Source: Rosettibacter primus (GTDB taxonomy: Bacteria > Bacteroidota > Ignavibacteria > Ignavibacteriales > Melioribacteraceae). From it: a DNA stretch of 64,000 nt. The translations under genes and the position numbers were made by a program. This document shows positions 9,006 through 17,551 of this stretch, in pieces (positions within the stretch are counted from its first letter, which is position 1; each line of letters opens with the position of its first letter). The stretch spans positions 43,672 to 107,671 of the forward strand of contig NZ_JAYKGK010000011.1 of the NCBI RefSeq assembly GCF_036860675.1, read 5' to 3'. Below the pieces are notes generated by a model. That model saw only the letters and a list, made by a program, of their open reading frames with translations. It was not told the DNA's origin and did not search any database.

Positions 9006-9644
9006 TTATTTATGACTTATAAGAAATTCTTCTGTACATTTTTTTATATAATTAAAAACTTGTTTGTGAGATACTTTATTTCCTTTTGTGAATATTAATG
9101 GCATAATTTCGATATCATCAAAACTCACAAGGGATTTTAAATATATCTCAATATCAATTTCTGGATGTTTCTTTTGAGCTAATGAAATAATTTGTTCAAG
9201 AGAATATTTTTTTAGTATAAAATAAAGATCAACATAAACACGGTATGCGGCTCTTAATAGAGAAATTAATTTCATTACACCAATTTCTCTTTCATCTGCT
9301 AAATTAAAATATTTTGTTTCAATTAAAGGAAGATAATTTTGGTAAGAGAGACTAAAAAAAGAAATTTTAATTTTGTCATTTATAGGAACTGTAATTGTGT
9401 CCTTTTCAACTTGCAAATAATTTATAAAATTAGAACGAAAATTTTCATTTATAGTTTTATGAACATTAATTTCACTGAAATCTTTATGAGTAAAGAAACC
9501 AAAATCGTCATATTTTCTATGACCTATTTGTAAAGCCAAGCCAGTGCCACCAGCAAGATAAAAATGTTTTTTAAATTCTTTAAGATTTTCTAAAATAGTC
9601 TTACTCTTACTATCCAATATGTTATAGAACAAATCTATTTCCAT
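9006..9644 (-). CDS. AbiEii/AbiGii-like nucleotidyltransferase toxin, possibly degenerate
   Basis: A protein of 212 residues resembling the DUF1814/AbiEii nucleotidyltransferase toxins. Visible are the N-terminal FYLAGGTGLALQIGHR motif (about residues 28-43) and the later REIGVMKLISLL and DLYFIL segments. In active members the GHR is followed by an SxDLDFF-type sequence carrying two metal-binding acids. Here it reads KYDDFGFF, so the second acid is replaced by Gly. The usual KDFxDLY element reads RVYVDLYF, so the Lys is absent too. The fold call is fairly safe but catalytic activity is doubtful. The start overlaps the end of a small upstream gene by 10 bases, the usual antitoxin-toxin order. 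Both genes interrupt the haem operon between hemN and hemH. Confidence 0.7.
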   Translation of the reverse strand: MEIDLFYNILDSKSKTILENLKEFKKHFYLAGGTGLALQIGHRKYDDFGFFTHKDFSEINVHKTINENFRSNFINYLQVEKDTITVPINDKIKISFFSLSYQNYLPLIETKYFNLADEREIGVMKLISLLRAAYRVYVDLYFILKKYSLEQIISLAQKKHPEIDIEIYLKSLVSFDDIEIMPLIFTKGNKVSHKQVFNYIKKCTEEFLISHK

Positions 9645-9829
9645 AATTGATTAATCCCGAGCACAAATTTCCAAAAATTATAACTGTTTTTGCTCAATCT
9701 TATTTTTCCATACTTTTCTATAAAAGATGCAACTTCTTCTCTTTTGAAGTTATTAAATATCCAGTTAAAAGTATTAAATGAACCAAGATTAAGTAATCGT
9801 TCCATAATAAATTTTTTGTGCTTGTGCAT
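9635..9829 (-). CDS. Small protein upstream of AbiEii-like gene, DUF6922-like, probable antitoxin
   Basis: A 64-residue protein with the pattern LLNLGSFNTFNWIFNNF, then EEVASFIEKYG and LSKNSYNFWKFVLGI. That order (Trp/Phe-rich helix, a helix ending in a Lys/Gly turn, then LSxxxxxFWxxVL) is what I recall of the small proteins encoded just before AbiEii-family genes. It overlaps the toxin-like gene by 10 bases, which supports cotranslation. A later in-frame ATG (base 9805) is an alternative start. The family assignment is from memory of the pattern; no DNA-binding motif is obvious. Confidence 0.6.
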   Translation of the reverse strand: MHKHKKFIMERLLNLGSFNTFNWIFNNFKREEVASFIEKYGKIRLSKNSYNFWKFVLGINQLWK

Positions 9830-10009
9830 GTCTAAGTACTAAAACTTACAGTCCCAAAAGTAAACTTTAAATTCATTCGGTATTTTATTTCTTTTCATAA
9901 TATGAATTAGTATTAAAATTATCCAAAATTTTTATAGTGAAATAAATTGTATTCTTTACCCATTAAACAGATAATCAAAGTTTGCAATTCTACTATTTTG
10001 TTTTATTTA

Positions 10010-11386
10010 TTAAACAGTTCTCGAATATTTTGTCTTATCAGCTTTTTGTTCAATGTACCAGTCGAAATTCATTGCAATGTTGCGCACAAGAAGTCTTCCC
10101 ATTGGAGTTACAATTAATTTTCTATTTTTAATTTCAACAAGACCATCCACAACAAACTCGGACAAGTTTTCTAATGAACGCTTAAAATAATTTTCAAATT
10201 CCATATTGAATTGTTTTTCAACTGAAGAAAAATCGAGTTCGAAATCACACATAATTCTTGTTATAACAAAACGACGCAACAAATCATCATCACTTAAATA
10301 AAATCCGCGTTCAGTTGGAAGAATCTCATCGTTCAATTTATCATAATATTCTTTTTCTTTCTTTACATTTTGAGCATAACATCTTCCAATTTGACTAATG
10401 CTTGTAATTCCAAATCCATAAAGGTCGCAGCCTGCATGAGTGCTGTAACCTTGAAAATTCCTGTACAATTTTTTTTCACGAAGAGCTTTAGCTAATTCAT
10501 CATCAGGTTTGGCAAAGTGGTCCATTCCAATGAAAACATAACCAGCATTAGTAAGTTTTTCAATTGTCATTTTAAGTATCTGAAGTTTTTCTTCTGGTTC
10601 TGGTAAATCCTCGGGTTTAATTAATGCTTGGTGTTTTTTAAGCCACGGAACATGAGCAAAATTAAACACTGCTATTCTATCTGGAGAAATATCAATAATT
10701 TTATCAACAGTTTCTGAAAATGATTCAACAGTTTGAAATGGTAGACCGTAAATCAAATCCAGATTGAAGCTATGAAACTTAAGTTCTCTTATCCAGTCTA
10801 TCACCTGACGAGTCATATCTTCTGGTTGGATTCGATTCACAGCTTTTTGAACTTTTTCATTAAAATCTTGTACACCCATGCTAATTCTATTAAAGCCATT
10901 ATTTCTCAAAGCTTCGAGATGTGCTTTTGTTAAGCCTCGTGGATCAATTTCACATCCCTGTTCTGCATTTATATCAATTTCAAAATTTTTGTTGATGTAT
11001 GATTTTAAATCTGTAATTTCATCAGGATTTAGATGAGTTGGAGTTCCTCCACCCCAATGAAGCTGTACTACTTTTCTTCCATCAATTATGTAAGAACGAA
11101 GCATGTCGATTTCGTTCTTAAGATATTTTAAGTACTCTTTTATTCTATCACGATTACGAGTAACAATCATATTACAACCACAGAAATAGCAAAGAGTATC
11201 ACAGTAAGGAATGTGAAAATAAAGGGAAAGGTCGGGTGGATTTTCTGCATTATTTGTTCTAATTATTTCATCAAGATAACGCTCGGAAGTAAATGATTCA
11301 TTAAACTGAGGTGCAGTTGGATAACTTGTGTAACGAGGTCCCGGCCTGTCATACTTTTTTATTAATCTTAAATCTATTTCAAACAT
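10010..11386 (-). CDS. hemN: Oxygen-independent coproporphyrinogen III dehydrogenase
   Basis: Radical-SAM enzyme that decarboxylates coproporphyrinogen III to protoporphyrinogen IX without O2. The cluster motif is CDTLCYFC (CX3CX2C) inside YFHIPYCDTLCYFCGCN near residue 60. The N-terminal YDRPGPRYTSYPTAPQF marks a true HemN rather than the haem chaperone HemW. The length of 458 residues fits. The gene follows hemE after 19 bases and shares its orientation. A HemY-type oxidase needing O2 is present in the same block, so the pathway as seen mixes an anaerobic and an aerobic step. Confidence 0.96.
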   Translation of the reverse strand: MFEIDLRLIKKYDRPGPRYTSYPTAPQFNESFTSERYLDEIIRTNNAENPPDLSLYFHIPYCDTLCYFCGCNMIVTRNRDRIKEYLKYLKNEIDMLRSYIIDGRKVVQLHWGGGTPTHLNPDEITDLKSYINKNFEIDINAEQGCEIDPRGLTKAHLEALRNNGFNRISMGVQDFNEKVQKAVNRIQPEDMTRQVIDWIRELKFHSFNLDLIYGLPFQTVESFSETVDKIIDISPDRIAVFNFAHVPWLKKHQALIKPEDLPEPEEKLQILKMTIEKLTNAGYVFIGMDHFAKPDDELAKALREKKLYRNFQGYSTHAGCDLYGFGITSISQIGRCYAQNVKKEKEYYDKLNDEILPTERGFYLSDDDLLRRFVITRIMCDFELDFSSVEKQFNMEFENYFKRSLENLSEFVVDGLVEIKNRKLIVTPMGRLLVRNIAMNFDWYIEQKADKTKYSRTV

Positions 11387-11405
11387 AATTATTAACTCCT
11401 TCCAT

Positions 11406-12461
11406 TCAAAAATTTTTTTGATGATAAATTTTGCTTTCTTCCTTTACAACATTAACTAAAAATTTTGCATTCTCTGGTGAAACATCAGGCAAAATACCAT
11501 GGCCTAGATTGAAAATATGTCCCGAACCATAACCATATGACTTCAATATTTTTATTGCTTCATCTCTTATTTTTTCTTTTGGTGCATACAAAATAGCAGG
11601 ATCGAGATTGCCTTGCAATGCTACTTTGTTGTCAACTTCTTTTCTTACATCACCTAAATTCATTGTCCAATCAAGACCGATAACATCTGTGCCGCAATCT
11701 GCAAGTTTATTTAATTTATAATGAATTCCTTTGGCAAATACAATCACTGGTTCATCTTTTCTTTTAATGTTTGATATTACTTTTGAAATATATTGAAGAG
11801 AAAATTCTTCAAAGTCATCTGGCGAAAGAATACCTCCCCAGGTATCAAAAATTTGAATTGCATTTGCACCAGCTTCAATTTGAGCAGATAAATAATCAGC
11901 CACAGCATCAGAAATTAAATTCAATAATTCATGTGCCGCATTTTGATTATTATAAATAAACTTTTTTATTTCAGAGAAATTTTTAGAGCCATTACCTTCG
12001 ACCATGTATGTCATTAATGTCCACGGTGAACCCGAAAATCCAATCAATGGCACTCTTCCATTTAATTCCTTTTTTGTTAATGATATTGCGTCAAGAACAT
12101 ATTTTAAATCTTTATATGGGTCAACTTTTTTTAATCTATTAATGTCACTTTCACTTCGAATTGGCTCATAAAGTTTTGGACCTTTACTTTCAACTAGTTC
12201 TAATTTCATTCCCATTGCCTCGGGAATGACAAGTATATCAGAAAAAATTATTGCTGCATCAACTTCTAAAATATCAACAGGCTGAATTGTAACTTCTGCT
12301 GCAAGTTCTGGAGTTTTACACAAAGTTAAGAAATCATATCTATCTCTAATTTTTCTATACTCAGGTAAATATCTTCCTGCCTGACGCATAATCCAAATAG
12401 GTGTTCTTTCTACAGGTTGGCATTTACATGCTTTGATAAACAAATCATTTTTTAAATTCAA
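11406..12461 (-). CDS. hemE: Uroporphyrinogen decarboxylase
   Basis: Converts uroporphyrinogen III to coproporphyrinogen III. The N-terminal signature RTPIWIMRQAGRYLPEYR holds the arginines that bind the substrate carboxylates, and GFSGSPWTLMTYMVEG and FNLGHGILPDVSPENA are the other family blocks. The 351-residue length is standard. It lies 27 bases after hemD and 19 before hemN in the same operon, matching the order of the pathway. Confidence 0.96.
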   Translation of the reverse strand: MNLKNDLFIKACKCQPVERTPIWIMRQAGRYLPEYRKIRDRYDFLTLCKTPELAAEVTIQPVDILEVDAAIIFSDILVIPEAMGMKLELVESKGPKLYEPIRSESDINRLKKVDPYKDLKYVLDAISLTKKELNGRVPLIGFSGSPWTLMTYMVEGNGSKNFSEIKKFIYNNQNAAHELLNLISDAVADYLSAQIEAGANAIQIFDTWGGILSPDDFEEFSLQYISKVISNIKRKDEPVIVFAKGIHYKLNKLADCGTDVIGLDWTMNLGDVRKEVDNKVALQGNLDPAILYAPKEKIRDEAIKILKSYGYGSGHIFNLGHGILPDVSPENAKFLVNVVKEESKIYHQKNF

Positions 12462-12488
12462 TTTTCCTCCATATTAAGTTGGAAAAAA

Positions 12489-13274
12489 TCAGGCCATGTT
12501 TTCTGTGGCTTTAAAAAATTCAACTATTGCTTCGCTTATACCTTCAAGTGTATAAATTTTGGGAACAATATTTACAGTAATTCCATAGCTGCGGATTTCA
12601 AATTCTGTTGTTGGACCAATTGCACAGATAATTTTATTTAAAAAATATACTTCAGGATTATCTATGTTTAATAACTTTAAATAATTTTCGAAAGATGATG
12701 GACTTGTAAAAACGAAAACATCAGGCTTTTGATTTATTATTTTCTCATATTCAATTTTCAACTCATTCAAATCATTCATTACAACATCGTAAATTGGGAG
12801 TGATGTTACTTCCGCTCCTAATTGAGTCAATCCAATTTTAAGCTCTTCTCTTGATAATGCAGAACCAGGTATTAAAATTTTTTTGCCATCAATTCCAATT
12901 TCAGTAAATTTTTTAATCAATCCTTTTGCACTATATTCTTCTGGAATAATATGAATATAAATACCATGACTTCTGCAAGCTGCTGCAGTAGCTTCGCCTA
13001 CAACAGCAATTTTTGTTTTAGATAAATCGAATTTATATTCGTTTAGCATTTCAGAAAAAACTTGAACTGCATTGGCAGAAGTAAAAATTATGTATTCATA
13101 CTGATGTGGGTTCGACATTAATTCATCAAGGTCGAGATTTTTATATGAATGTACAATCTTAATAGTAGGGAAATAAATTATTTCCGCACCTGCATCAGAT
13201 AACATTCTCAAAGAATTTTTTGATTCTTCTTTTGATTTTGTTACAAGTATTATTTTATTACTTAGCGACTTCAA
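12489..13274 (-). CDS. hemD: Uroporphyrinogen-III synthase
   Basis: Closes and inverts ring D of hydroxymethylbilane to give uroporphyrinogen III. The family is weakly conserved, but this 261-residue protein shows IIFTSANAVQVF near residue 65, VVGEATAAACRSHG and VFVFTSPSSFENYL near residue 175, each in the expected place for the two-lobed fold. It lies 20 bases downstream of hemC, which supports the call. Confidence 0.92.
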   Translation of the reverse strand: MKSLSNKIILVTKSKEESKNSLRMLSDAGAEIIYFPTIKIVHSYKNLDLDELMSNPHQYEYIIFTSANAVQVFSEMLNEYKFDLSKTKIAVVGEATAAACRSHGIYIHIIPEEYSAKGLIKKFTEIGIDGKKILIPGSALSREELKIGLTQLGAEVTSLPIYDVVMNDLNELKIEYEKIINQKPDVFVFTSPSSFENYLKLLNIDNPEVYFLNKIICAIGPTTEFEIRSYGITVNIVPKIYTLEGISEAIVEFFKATENMA

Positions 13275-13294
13275 ATTTTATTATTCCATTTTGA

Positions 13295-14221
13295 TTAAAA
13301 AATCTCTTTTAAAATTTCTGAAGCACCTGCTTTTAATAAATCTTTAGCCAATTCAATTCCCAATTTTTCAGGATTATTTTTAGAACCTCTGATTTTTTTT
13401 CTGAATGTTAGAGTTCCATCAATCGAAGCTATTAAAGCATCAAGATAAAGTCCGTTTGATTTGACTTCTCCAAATGCACCGATTGGAATTTGACAGCCGC
13501 CTTCTAAATATTTTAGCAATGCTCTTTCTGCTCTTACTGCAATAAAAGTATTCTCATCATTTATGCTTTCTAATATTTTTTCTGCAAAAATATTTTCTCT
13601 ATGAATTTCAATTCCAAGTGCACCCTGCCCAACTGCAGGTAATATTTCCTCAGTTGAAATTATTGAAGAAATGTATTTGTTCATTTTCAATCTCTCAATG
13701 CCTGCACGTGCTAAAATAATTGCATCCCAGTCAGATTCAATAAATTTTTTAATTCTCGTGGGAACATTTCCTCTCAAATCGACAATTTGTAAGTCAGGTC
13801 TTAAATGCAAAAGCTGAGCTTTTCTTCTGAGTGAACCCGTAGCAACCACAGCATTTTCTTTCAAATCTTTTATCTTAATTCCTTTTTTTCTTGTTATTAA
13901 AACATCTTCAACATTATGTCGTTTTGTAACAGCCGCTAATTTTAACTCATGTGGAATATCTGTTTGTAAATCTTTTAAGCTGTGAACTGCAATATCTATA
14001 TTCCCATTTAATAATTCATTTTCAATTTCTTTAGTAAACAAACCTTTATCACCAATTTTAGACAAAGCCACATCGAGAATTTTATCACCTTTTGTTTTAA
14101 TGATTTTTATTTCTACGGATAAATTTTTGTTTTTTCTTTCGAGTTCTTTTTTAACAAAATTTGCCTGCCAGAGAGCAAGTTCGCTGCCGCGGCTGCCAAT
14201 TATTAATTTTTCTTTTTTCAA
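13295..14221 (-). CDS. hemC: Porphobilinogen deaminase (hydroxymethylbilane synthase)
   Basis: Polymerises four porphobilinogens on a covalent dipyrromethane cofactor. The cofactor-binding Cys is in LEGGCQIPIGAFGE. Substrate-binding motifs include IGSRGSELALWQANFVK at the N-terminus, AVHSLKDLQTDIP, and ATGSLRRKAQLLHLRPDL. The length of 308 residues is usual. The start codon overlaps the hemA stop by 4 bases, so translation is probably coupled. Confidence 0.96.
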   Translation of the reverse strand: MKKEKLIIGSRGSELALWQANFVKKELERKNKNLSVEIKIIKTKGDKILDVALSKIGDKGLFTKEIENELLNGNIDIAVHSLKDLQTDIPHELKLAAVTKRHNVEDVLITRKKGIKIKDLKENAVVATGSLRRKAQLLHLRPDLQIVDLRGNVPTRIKKFIESDWDAIILARAGIERLKMNKYISSIISTEEILPAVGQGALGIEIHRENIFAEKILESINDENTFIAVRAERALLKYLEGGCQIPIGAFGEVKSNGLYLDALIASIDGTLTFRKKIRGSKNNPEKLGIELAKDLLKAGASEILKEIF

Positions 14222-15525
14222 GTTTTATCCTTGTCTTTGTTTTCACTTCCATTAGAACGATTTTTATCAAGTGCAAATAATTCTTTAACTAAAATTGTAT
14301 TTGCCATCATTTCATCGATATTTATTCCTGATTCAGCCATCTCGCGCAACTTAACAGTCGGATTGTGAAGCAATCTTCCAATCAACCTTCTTGTCATATC
14401 TTCTATTTTTAAATAATCTTCTGAAGTAACTTTGTTTTTTATTTTCTCAAGTTCATCATTTCGAATTTGTTCAAAAAAGTCACGCAAAGATTTTATAACA
14501 GGAACAACTTCAAGAGTATTATACCAGCTAAAAAATTCTATCATCTCTTCCATAATTATTTTTTCAACTTTTGGAATCTCGCTTTTTCTTCTTGCAATGT
14601 TCTGGTCGACAATAACCTTCAAAGAATCCATGTCGTGATAAAAAACATTTTCAATATTTTTTACTTCTGGGTCAATATCACGCGGAACAGCTATATCCAT
14701 TAATACAATTGGAACACCTTTTCTTTTTTTTATTGCATCCTGAATATCATCTTTAGTTAAAATAAAACCTGGTGAACTTGTTGCACTGATTATTACATCA
14801 TAATTAAAAATATTTTCTTTTAATGATTCAAATGGCAATATATTTCCATCTATCTTTTTAGCTAAAGATTCTGCTCGTTCATATGTTCGATTGCTTATTG
14901 TAATTTTTCCTATGCCTTTATCTTTTAAGTGAATTGCTGCCAATTCACCAGTTTCACCTGCACCAATTATTAGAGCAGATTTTTTATCGAGTCCTGCAAA
15001 TATTTTTTCCAGAACTTGAACCGCAGCGTAACTTACAGTAACTGCACCTTCACCAATTGTTGTTTCTTTGATTGCACGTTTACCAACTTTTAATGCAGCA
15101 TTTAATATTCTTTTAATAATTGTTCCGGCAAAACCAAGGTCTTCTGATAATTCAAAAGATTCTTTAACCTGACCAAGTATCTGGCTATCACCAATAACTA
15201 ATGAATCAATGCCCGAAGCAACAGAAAAAATATGTTTGATTGCACCACAAGAAAAATATTTTGTAAAATTTTCTTCTTTAACATTTTGAACAGGTTTAAA
15301 CTCGAGCAATTTTTTCAGAATTAAATCAGAATTTAATTTTTGATTTTTTGATATGCAGAAAATTTCTGTTCTATTACAGGTTGAAATCACAACTCCTTCA
15401 CTGAAATCATCTTTAAGTCGGGGAATAAAATTAATTATTTCATCTTTTGCTAAATGAAGAGATTCTAAAATATCAATTGGTGCAGTTCTATGATTTATCG
15501 AAATTCCTATTAAATTCATTTTCAA
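14218..15525 (-). CDS. hemA: Glutamyl-tRNA reductase
   Basis: Reduces glutamyl-tRNA(Glu) to glutamate-1-semialdehyde, the committed step of C5-pathway tetrapyrrole synthesis. Cys50 in VVISTCNRTEIF is the catalytic nucleophile. The Rossmann motif ALIIGAGETGELAAIHL and the C-terminal dimerisation helix with RLLHNPTVKLREMAE follow. The 435-residue length is standard. It opens the hemACDE-N series, 57 bases downstream of a CcsA/HemX-like membrane protein gene. hemL and hemB, needed for the next steps, are not in this window. Confidence 0.96.
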   Translation of the reverse strand: MKMNLIGISINHRTAPIDILESLHLAKDEIINFIPRLKDDFSEGVVISTCNRTEIFCISKNQKLNSDLILKKLLEFKPVQNVKEENFTKYFSCGAIKHIFSVASGIDSLVIGDSQILGQVKESFELSEDLGFAGTIIKRILNAALKVGKRAIKETTIGEGAVTVSYAAVQVLEKIFAGLDKKSALIIGAGETGELAAIHLKDKGIGKITISNRTYERAESLAKKIDGNILPFESLKENIFNYDVIISATSSPGFILTKDDIQDAIKKRKGVPIVLMDIAVPRDIDPEVKNIENVFYHDMDSLKVIVDQNIARRKSEIPKVEKIIMEEMIEFFSWYNTLEVVPVIKSLRDFFEQIRNDELEKIKNKVTSEDYLKIEDMTRRLIGRLLHNPTVKLREMAESGINIDEMMANTILVKELFALDKNRSNGSENKDKDKT

Positions 15526-15582
15526 TCATGCATTTGTTAAAAATTAAGTATCTTCATCAATCTCAAGTTATAATTTCATCAA

Positions 15583-16407
15583 TCAATAAAATGAATGAAA
15601 TGTGTTTGAATATGTACTTGTAATAATTAAAGAAATTATTGTTAGAATAAATCCGCAAAGAGAAAAAATAATAACTTTCTTTCCATACCAGTTTGCTAAA
15701 TATTTGCTTATGATGCCTGTGCCATAAGCAATCCAGATAAAAGCAGTGCCAACAAGTTTTGGGTCATAAAATCTAAAATTCGGGAATGCACTTGGCAGCC
15801 ATATTGTTCCAATAATTATTGCAATTGTTAAAAGAATAAATCCTATAACCAGAGAATAAAAACTCAGCTTCTCAAGAATTTCAAGACTTGGCAAACGATT
15901 AAATATTAATCCGAACTTATTATTTCTTAAATTTTTGTAAAGAATCAAAAACAATAATCCATAGACTGCAGAAATTGTAAATCCCGAATATCCAAGAATA
16001 GCACTTACGACATGAAGTCCAAGCATACGATTTCTTAAAACTTCTGGAACAACATAATTATGCTCAATTGATAATGAAGATATTATCTGAAATACCAAAG
16101 AAAATAAAATTATAAATGAACCTGTTCTGTGAATATCAGTTAATAATTCAAGAATGAAATATGAAAATGAAACTGAAAAAGCTAACAAAGAAAATATTTC
16201 AAACTTTGTAGTAATTGGGGGATGATTGAATTCAACTGAACGAACCATTAAATAAAAAGCATGAACAAAAAGAGTGATAAAAAGAAAAATTCGTTTTGAA
16301 TTACTGAACAAATTTTTCTCGGCAAAAAAATCATAAGTGTAAATTGAAAAAACAATTAAATATGAAAAAGGAAGCAAAGCATTTAAGCTGCTAATAGTGG
16401 AAATCAT
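15583..16407 (-). CDS. CcsA/HemX-like cytochrome c assembly membrane protein
   Basis: A 274-residue protein with about eight hydrophobic segments, of the CcmC/CcsA/HemX superfamily that handles haem at the membrane for cytochrome c maturation. Visible family marks are LHVVSAILGYSGFTISAVYG, with a conserved His and a small-residue helix, and FYDPKLVGTAFIWIAYGTG near the C-terminus. The position just before hemA is typical of hemX. The tryptophan-rich WWD element that normally precedes DPK in haem-handling members is replaced by LPSAFPNFRFYDPK, so it may be HemX-like rather than a full CcsA. It lies between the cytochrome locus and the haem genes, which fits either role. Confidence 0.78.
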   Translation of the reverse strand: MISTISSLNALLPFSYLIVFSIYTYDFFAEKNLFSNSKRIFLFITLFVHAFYLMVRSVEFNHPPITTKFEIFSLLAFSVSFSYFILELLTDIHRTGSFIILFSLVFQIISSLSIEHNYVVPEVLRNRMLGLHVVSAILGYSGFTISAVYGLLFLILYKNLRNNKFGLIFNRLPSLEILEKLSFYSLVIGFILLTIAIIIGTIWLPSAFPNFRFYDPKLVGTAFIWIAYGTGIISKYLANWYGKKVIIFSLCGFILTIISLIITSTYSNTFHSFY

Positions 16408-16473
16408 CTGTTTTTACTCTTCTAATTCTTAATTATAAACCAAAAATAGATTACAATAATTCAAAAAGAAATA

Positions 16474-16509
16474 CAAAAAAAGCCGTCCCTTTTTATTTAC
16501 GAGACGGCT
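16474..16509 (-). terminator. Rho-independent terminator of the cytochrome operon
   Basis: On the minus strand the RNA reads AGCCGTC, a 15-base loop, GACGGCT, followed by a T-run (seven T's). The stem is 16503-16509 with 16481-16487. It lies 20 bases past the stop codon of the last cytochrome gene and before the ccsA-like gene, so it separates the two operons. Confidence 0.88.
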
Positions 16510-16528
16510 CGAAGCTAAAATTACACAA

Positions 16529-17530
16529 TTAAAATAAATCAACCTTTCCATTAATGTGTTTTGTTTTATCAATAATCTTTCCATACTTATCAACAATACC
16601 TACGTGACAAACTCCGCAAGAATTTTTATCAACTTCTATGTGTCCTTTAGGTGGCAATCCATGACATGTGCCACATGCAGCTTGTGTTCCATCTACTTTA
16701 TTCCACACTGGCTGAAAATTATTGCCAGTAATTTTATCCTCAATATAAGCAAATTGGTATTGAGCATTTTCTTTTTTGAATTCAAAATTACCATGGCAAT
16801 AAGTATTGCTGCACTTATTATCGTTGAAATTATATGATGGAATTCCTGCACCAGAAAAACTATGAGCTGCAAATATAACTTCTGCTTCTGGTGTATTGTC
16901 AATGTGTCCGGGTGAATTAAATTTTTCTGGTATTATATGGCATTCATTACATTTAATTGCTTTAGCAATTTCAGAATCTGATAAATGTTTTTCATGAGCG
17001 CCGACACCTGGGTCTGATGTTTCTTTAGCTCCATTTAATGCTTTTGGCGGTGATATTTTTGCAGAATTGGAAAAGTCACCATGACAGGTATTGCAAGCCT
17101 CTGGTCCGCCAGATTGTTTATGACATGAATTGCAAGTTGGACTTACAATGCCCCCAGCATAATTAACTCCATGGCATTGCGAGCACTTTGATAAGTCCCA
17201 ATTTAATCCTGCAATAAATTTTCCATGAAATTTTTCTGATACTGGATTATTAATTTCTGCGGTATGAACATTAATTGCAGCATGGCAATTTAAACAACTC
17301 ACTTTAGCTGTACCGCCAGAAAAGTTCGATGCATGACATAATTTGCAGCTTTCCATTTTGCCATCTACTAATTGTCTTCCATGAAAATTAGAAGATGATT
17401 TTGTCATTACTTCTTTGCCATGAACACTCAATTTTTCAGGCGGTGTTATTTCATCTTGAATATCACTGCACGAAATTATTGTTAAACTTAGTGCTGCAAT
17501 TAAAATGAAATAAAATTTTATGTATTTCAT
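16529..17530 (-). CDS. Multihaem cytochrome c lipoprotein (8 CXXCH + 1 CX4CH)
   Basis: Begins with a lipoprotein signal peptide (LTIISCSDIQ, lipobox Cys near residue 21). I count eight CXXCH motifs (CKLCH, CLNCH, CSQCH, CNSCH, CNTCH, CNECH, CGTCH, CGVCH) and one CX4CH, CSNTYCH near residue 239. The pairing of CSNTYCHG with a later CGTCHGLPPKGH resembles the CxxxxCH/CXXCH repeat domain known from Geobacter surface cytochromes. It is the last gene of the cytochrome operon and ends at a strong terminator. As a probable outer-membrane lipoprotein it is a candidate terminal electron donor to the outside, next to a beta-barrel protein and a 14-haem cytochrome. The substrate is unknown. Confidence 0.88.
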   Translation of the reverse strand: MKYIKFYFILIAALSLTIISCSDIQDEITPPEKLSVHGKEVMTKSSSNFHGRQLVDGKMESCKLCHASNFSGGTAKVSCLNCHAAINVHTAEINNPVSEKFHGKFIAGLNWDLSKCSQCHGVNYAGGIVSPTCNSCHKQSGGPEACNTCHGDFSNSAKISPPKALNGAKETSDPGVGAHEKHLSDSEIAKAIKCNECHIIPEKFNSPGHIDNTPEAEVIFAAHSFSGAGIPSYNFNDNKCSNTYCHGNFEFKKENAQYQFAYIEDKITGNNFQPVWNKVDGTQAACGTCHGLPPKGHIEVDKNSCGVCHVGIVDKYGKIIDKTKHINGKVDLF

Positions 17531-17551
17531 ATTCTACCTAAAAGATTTTTG

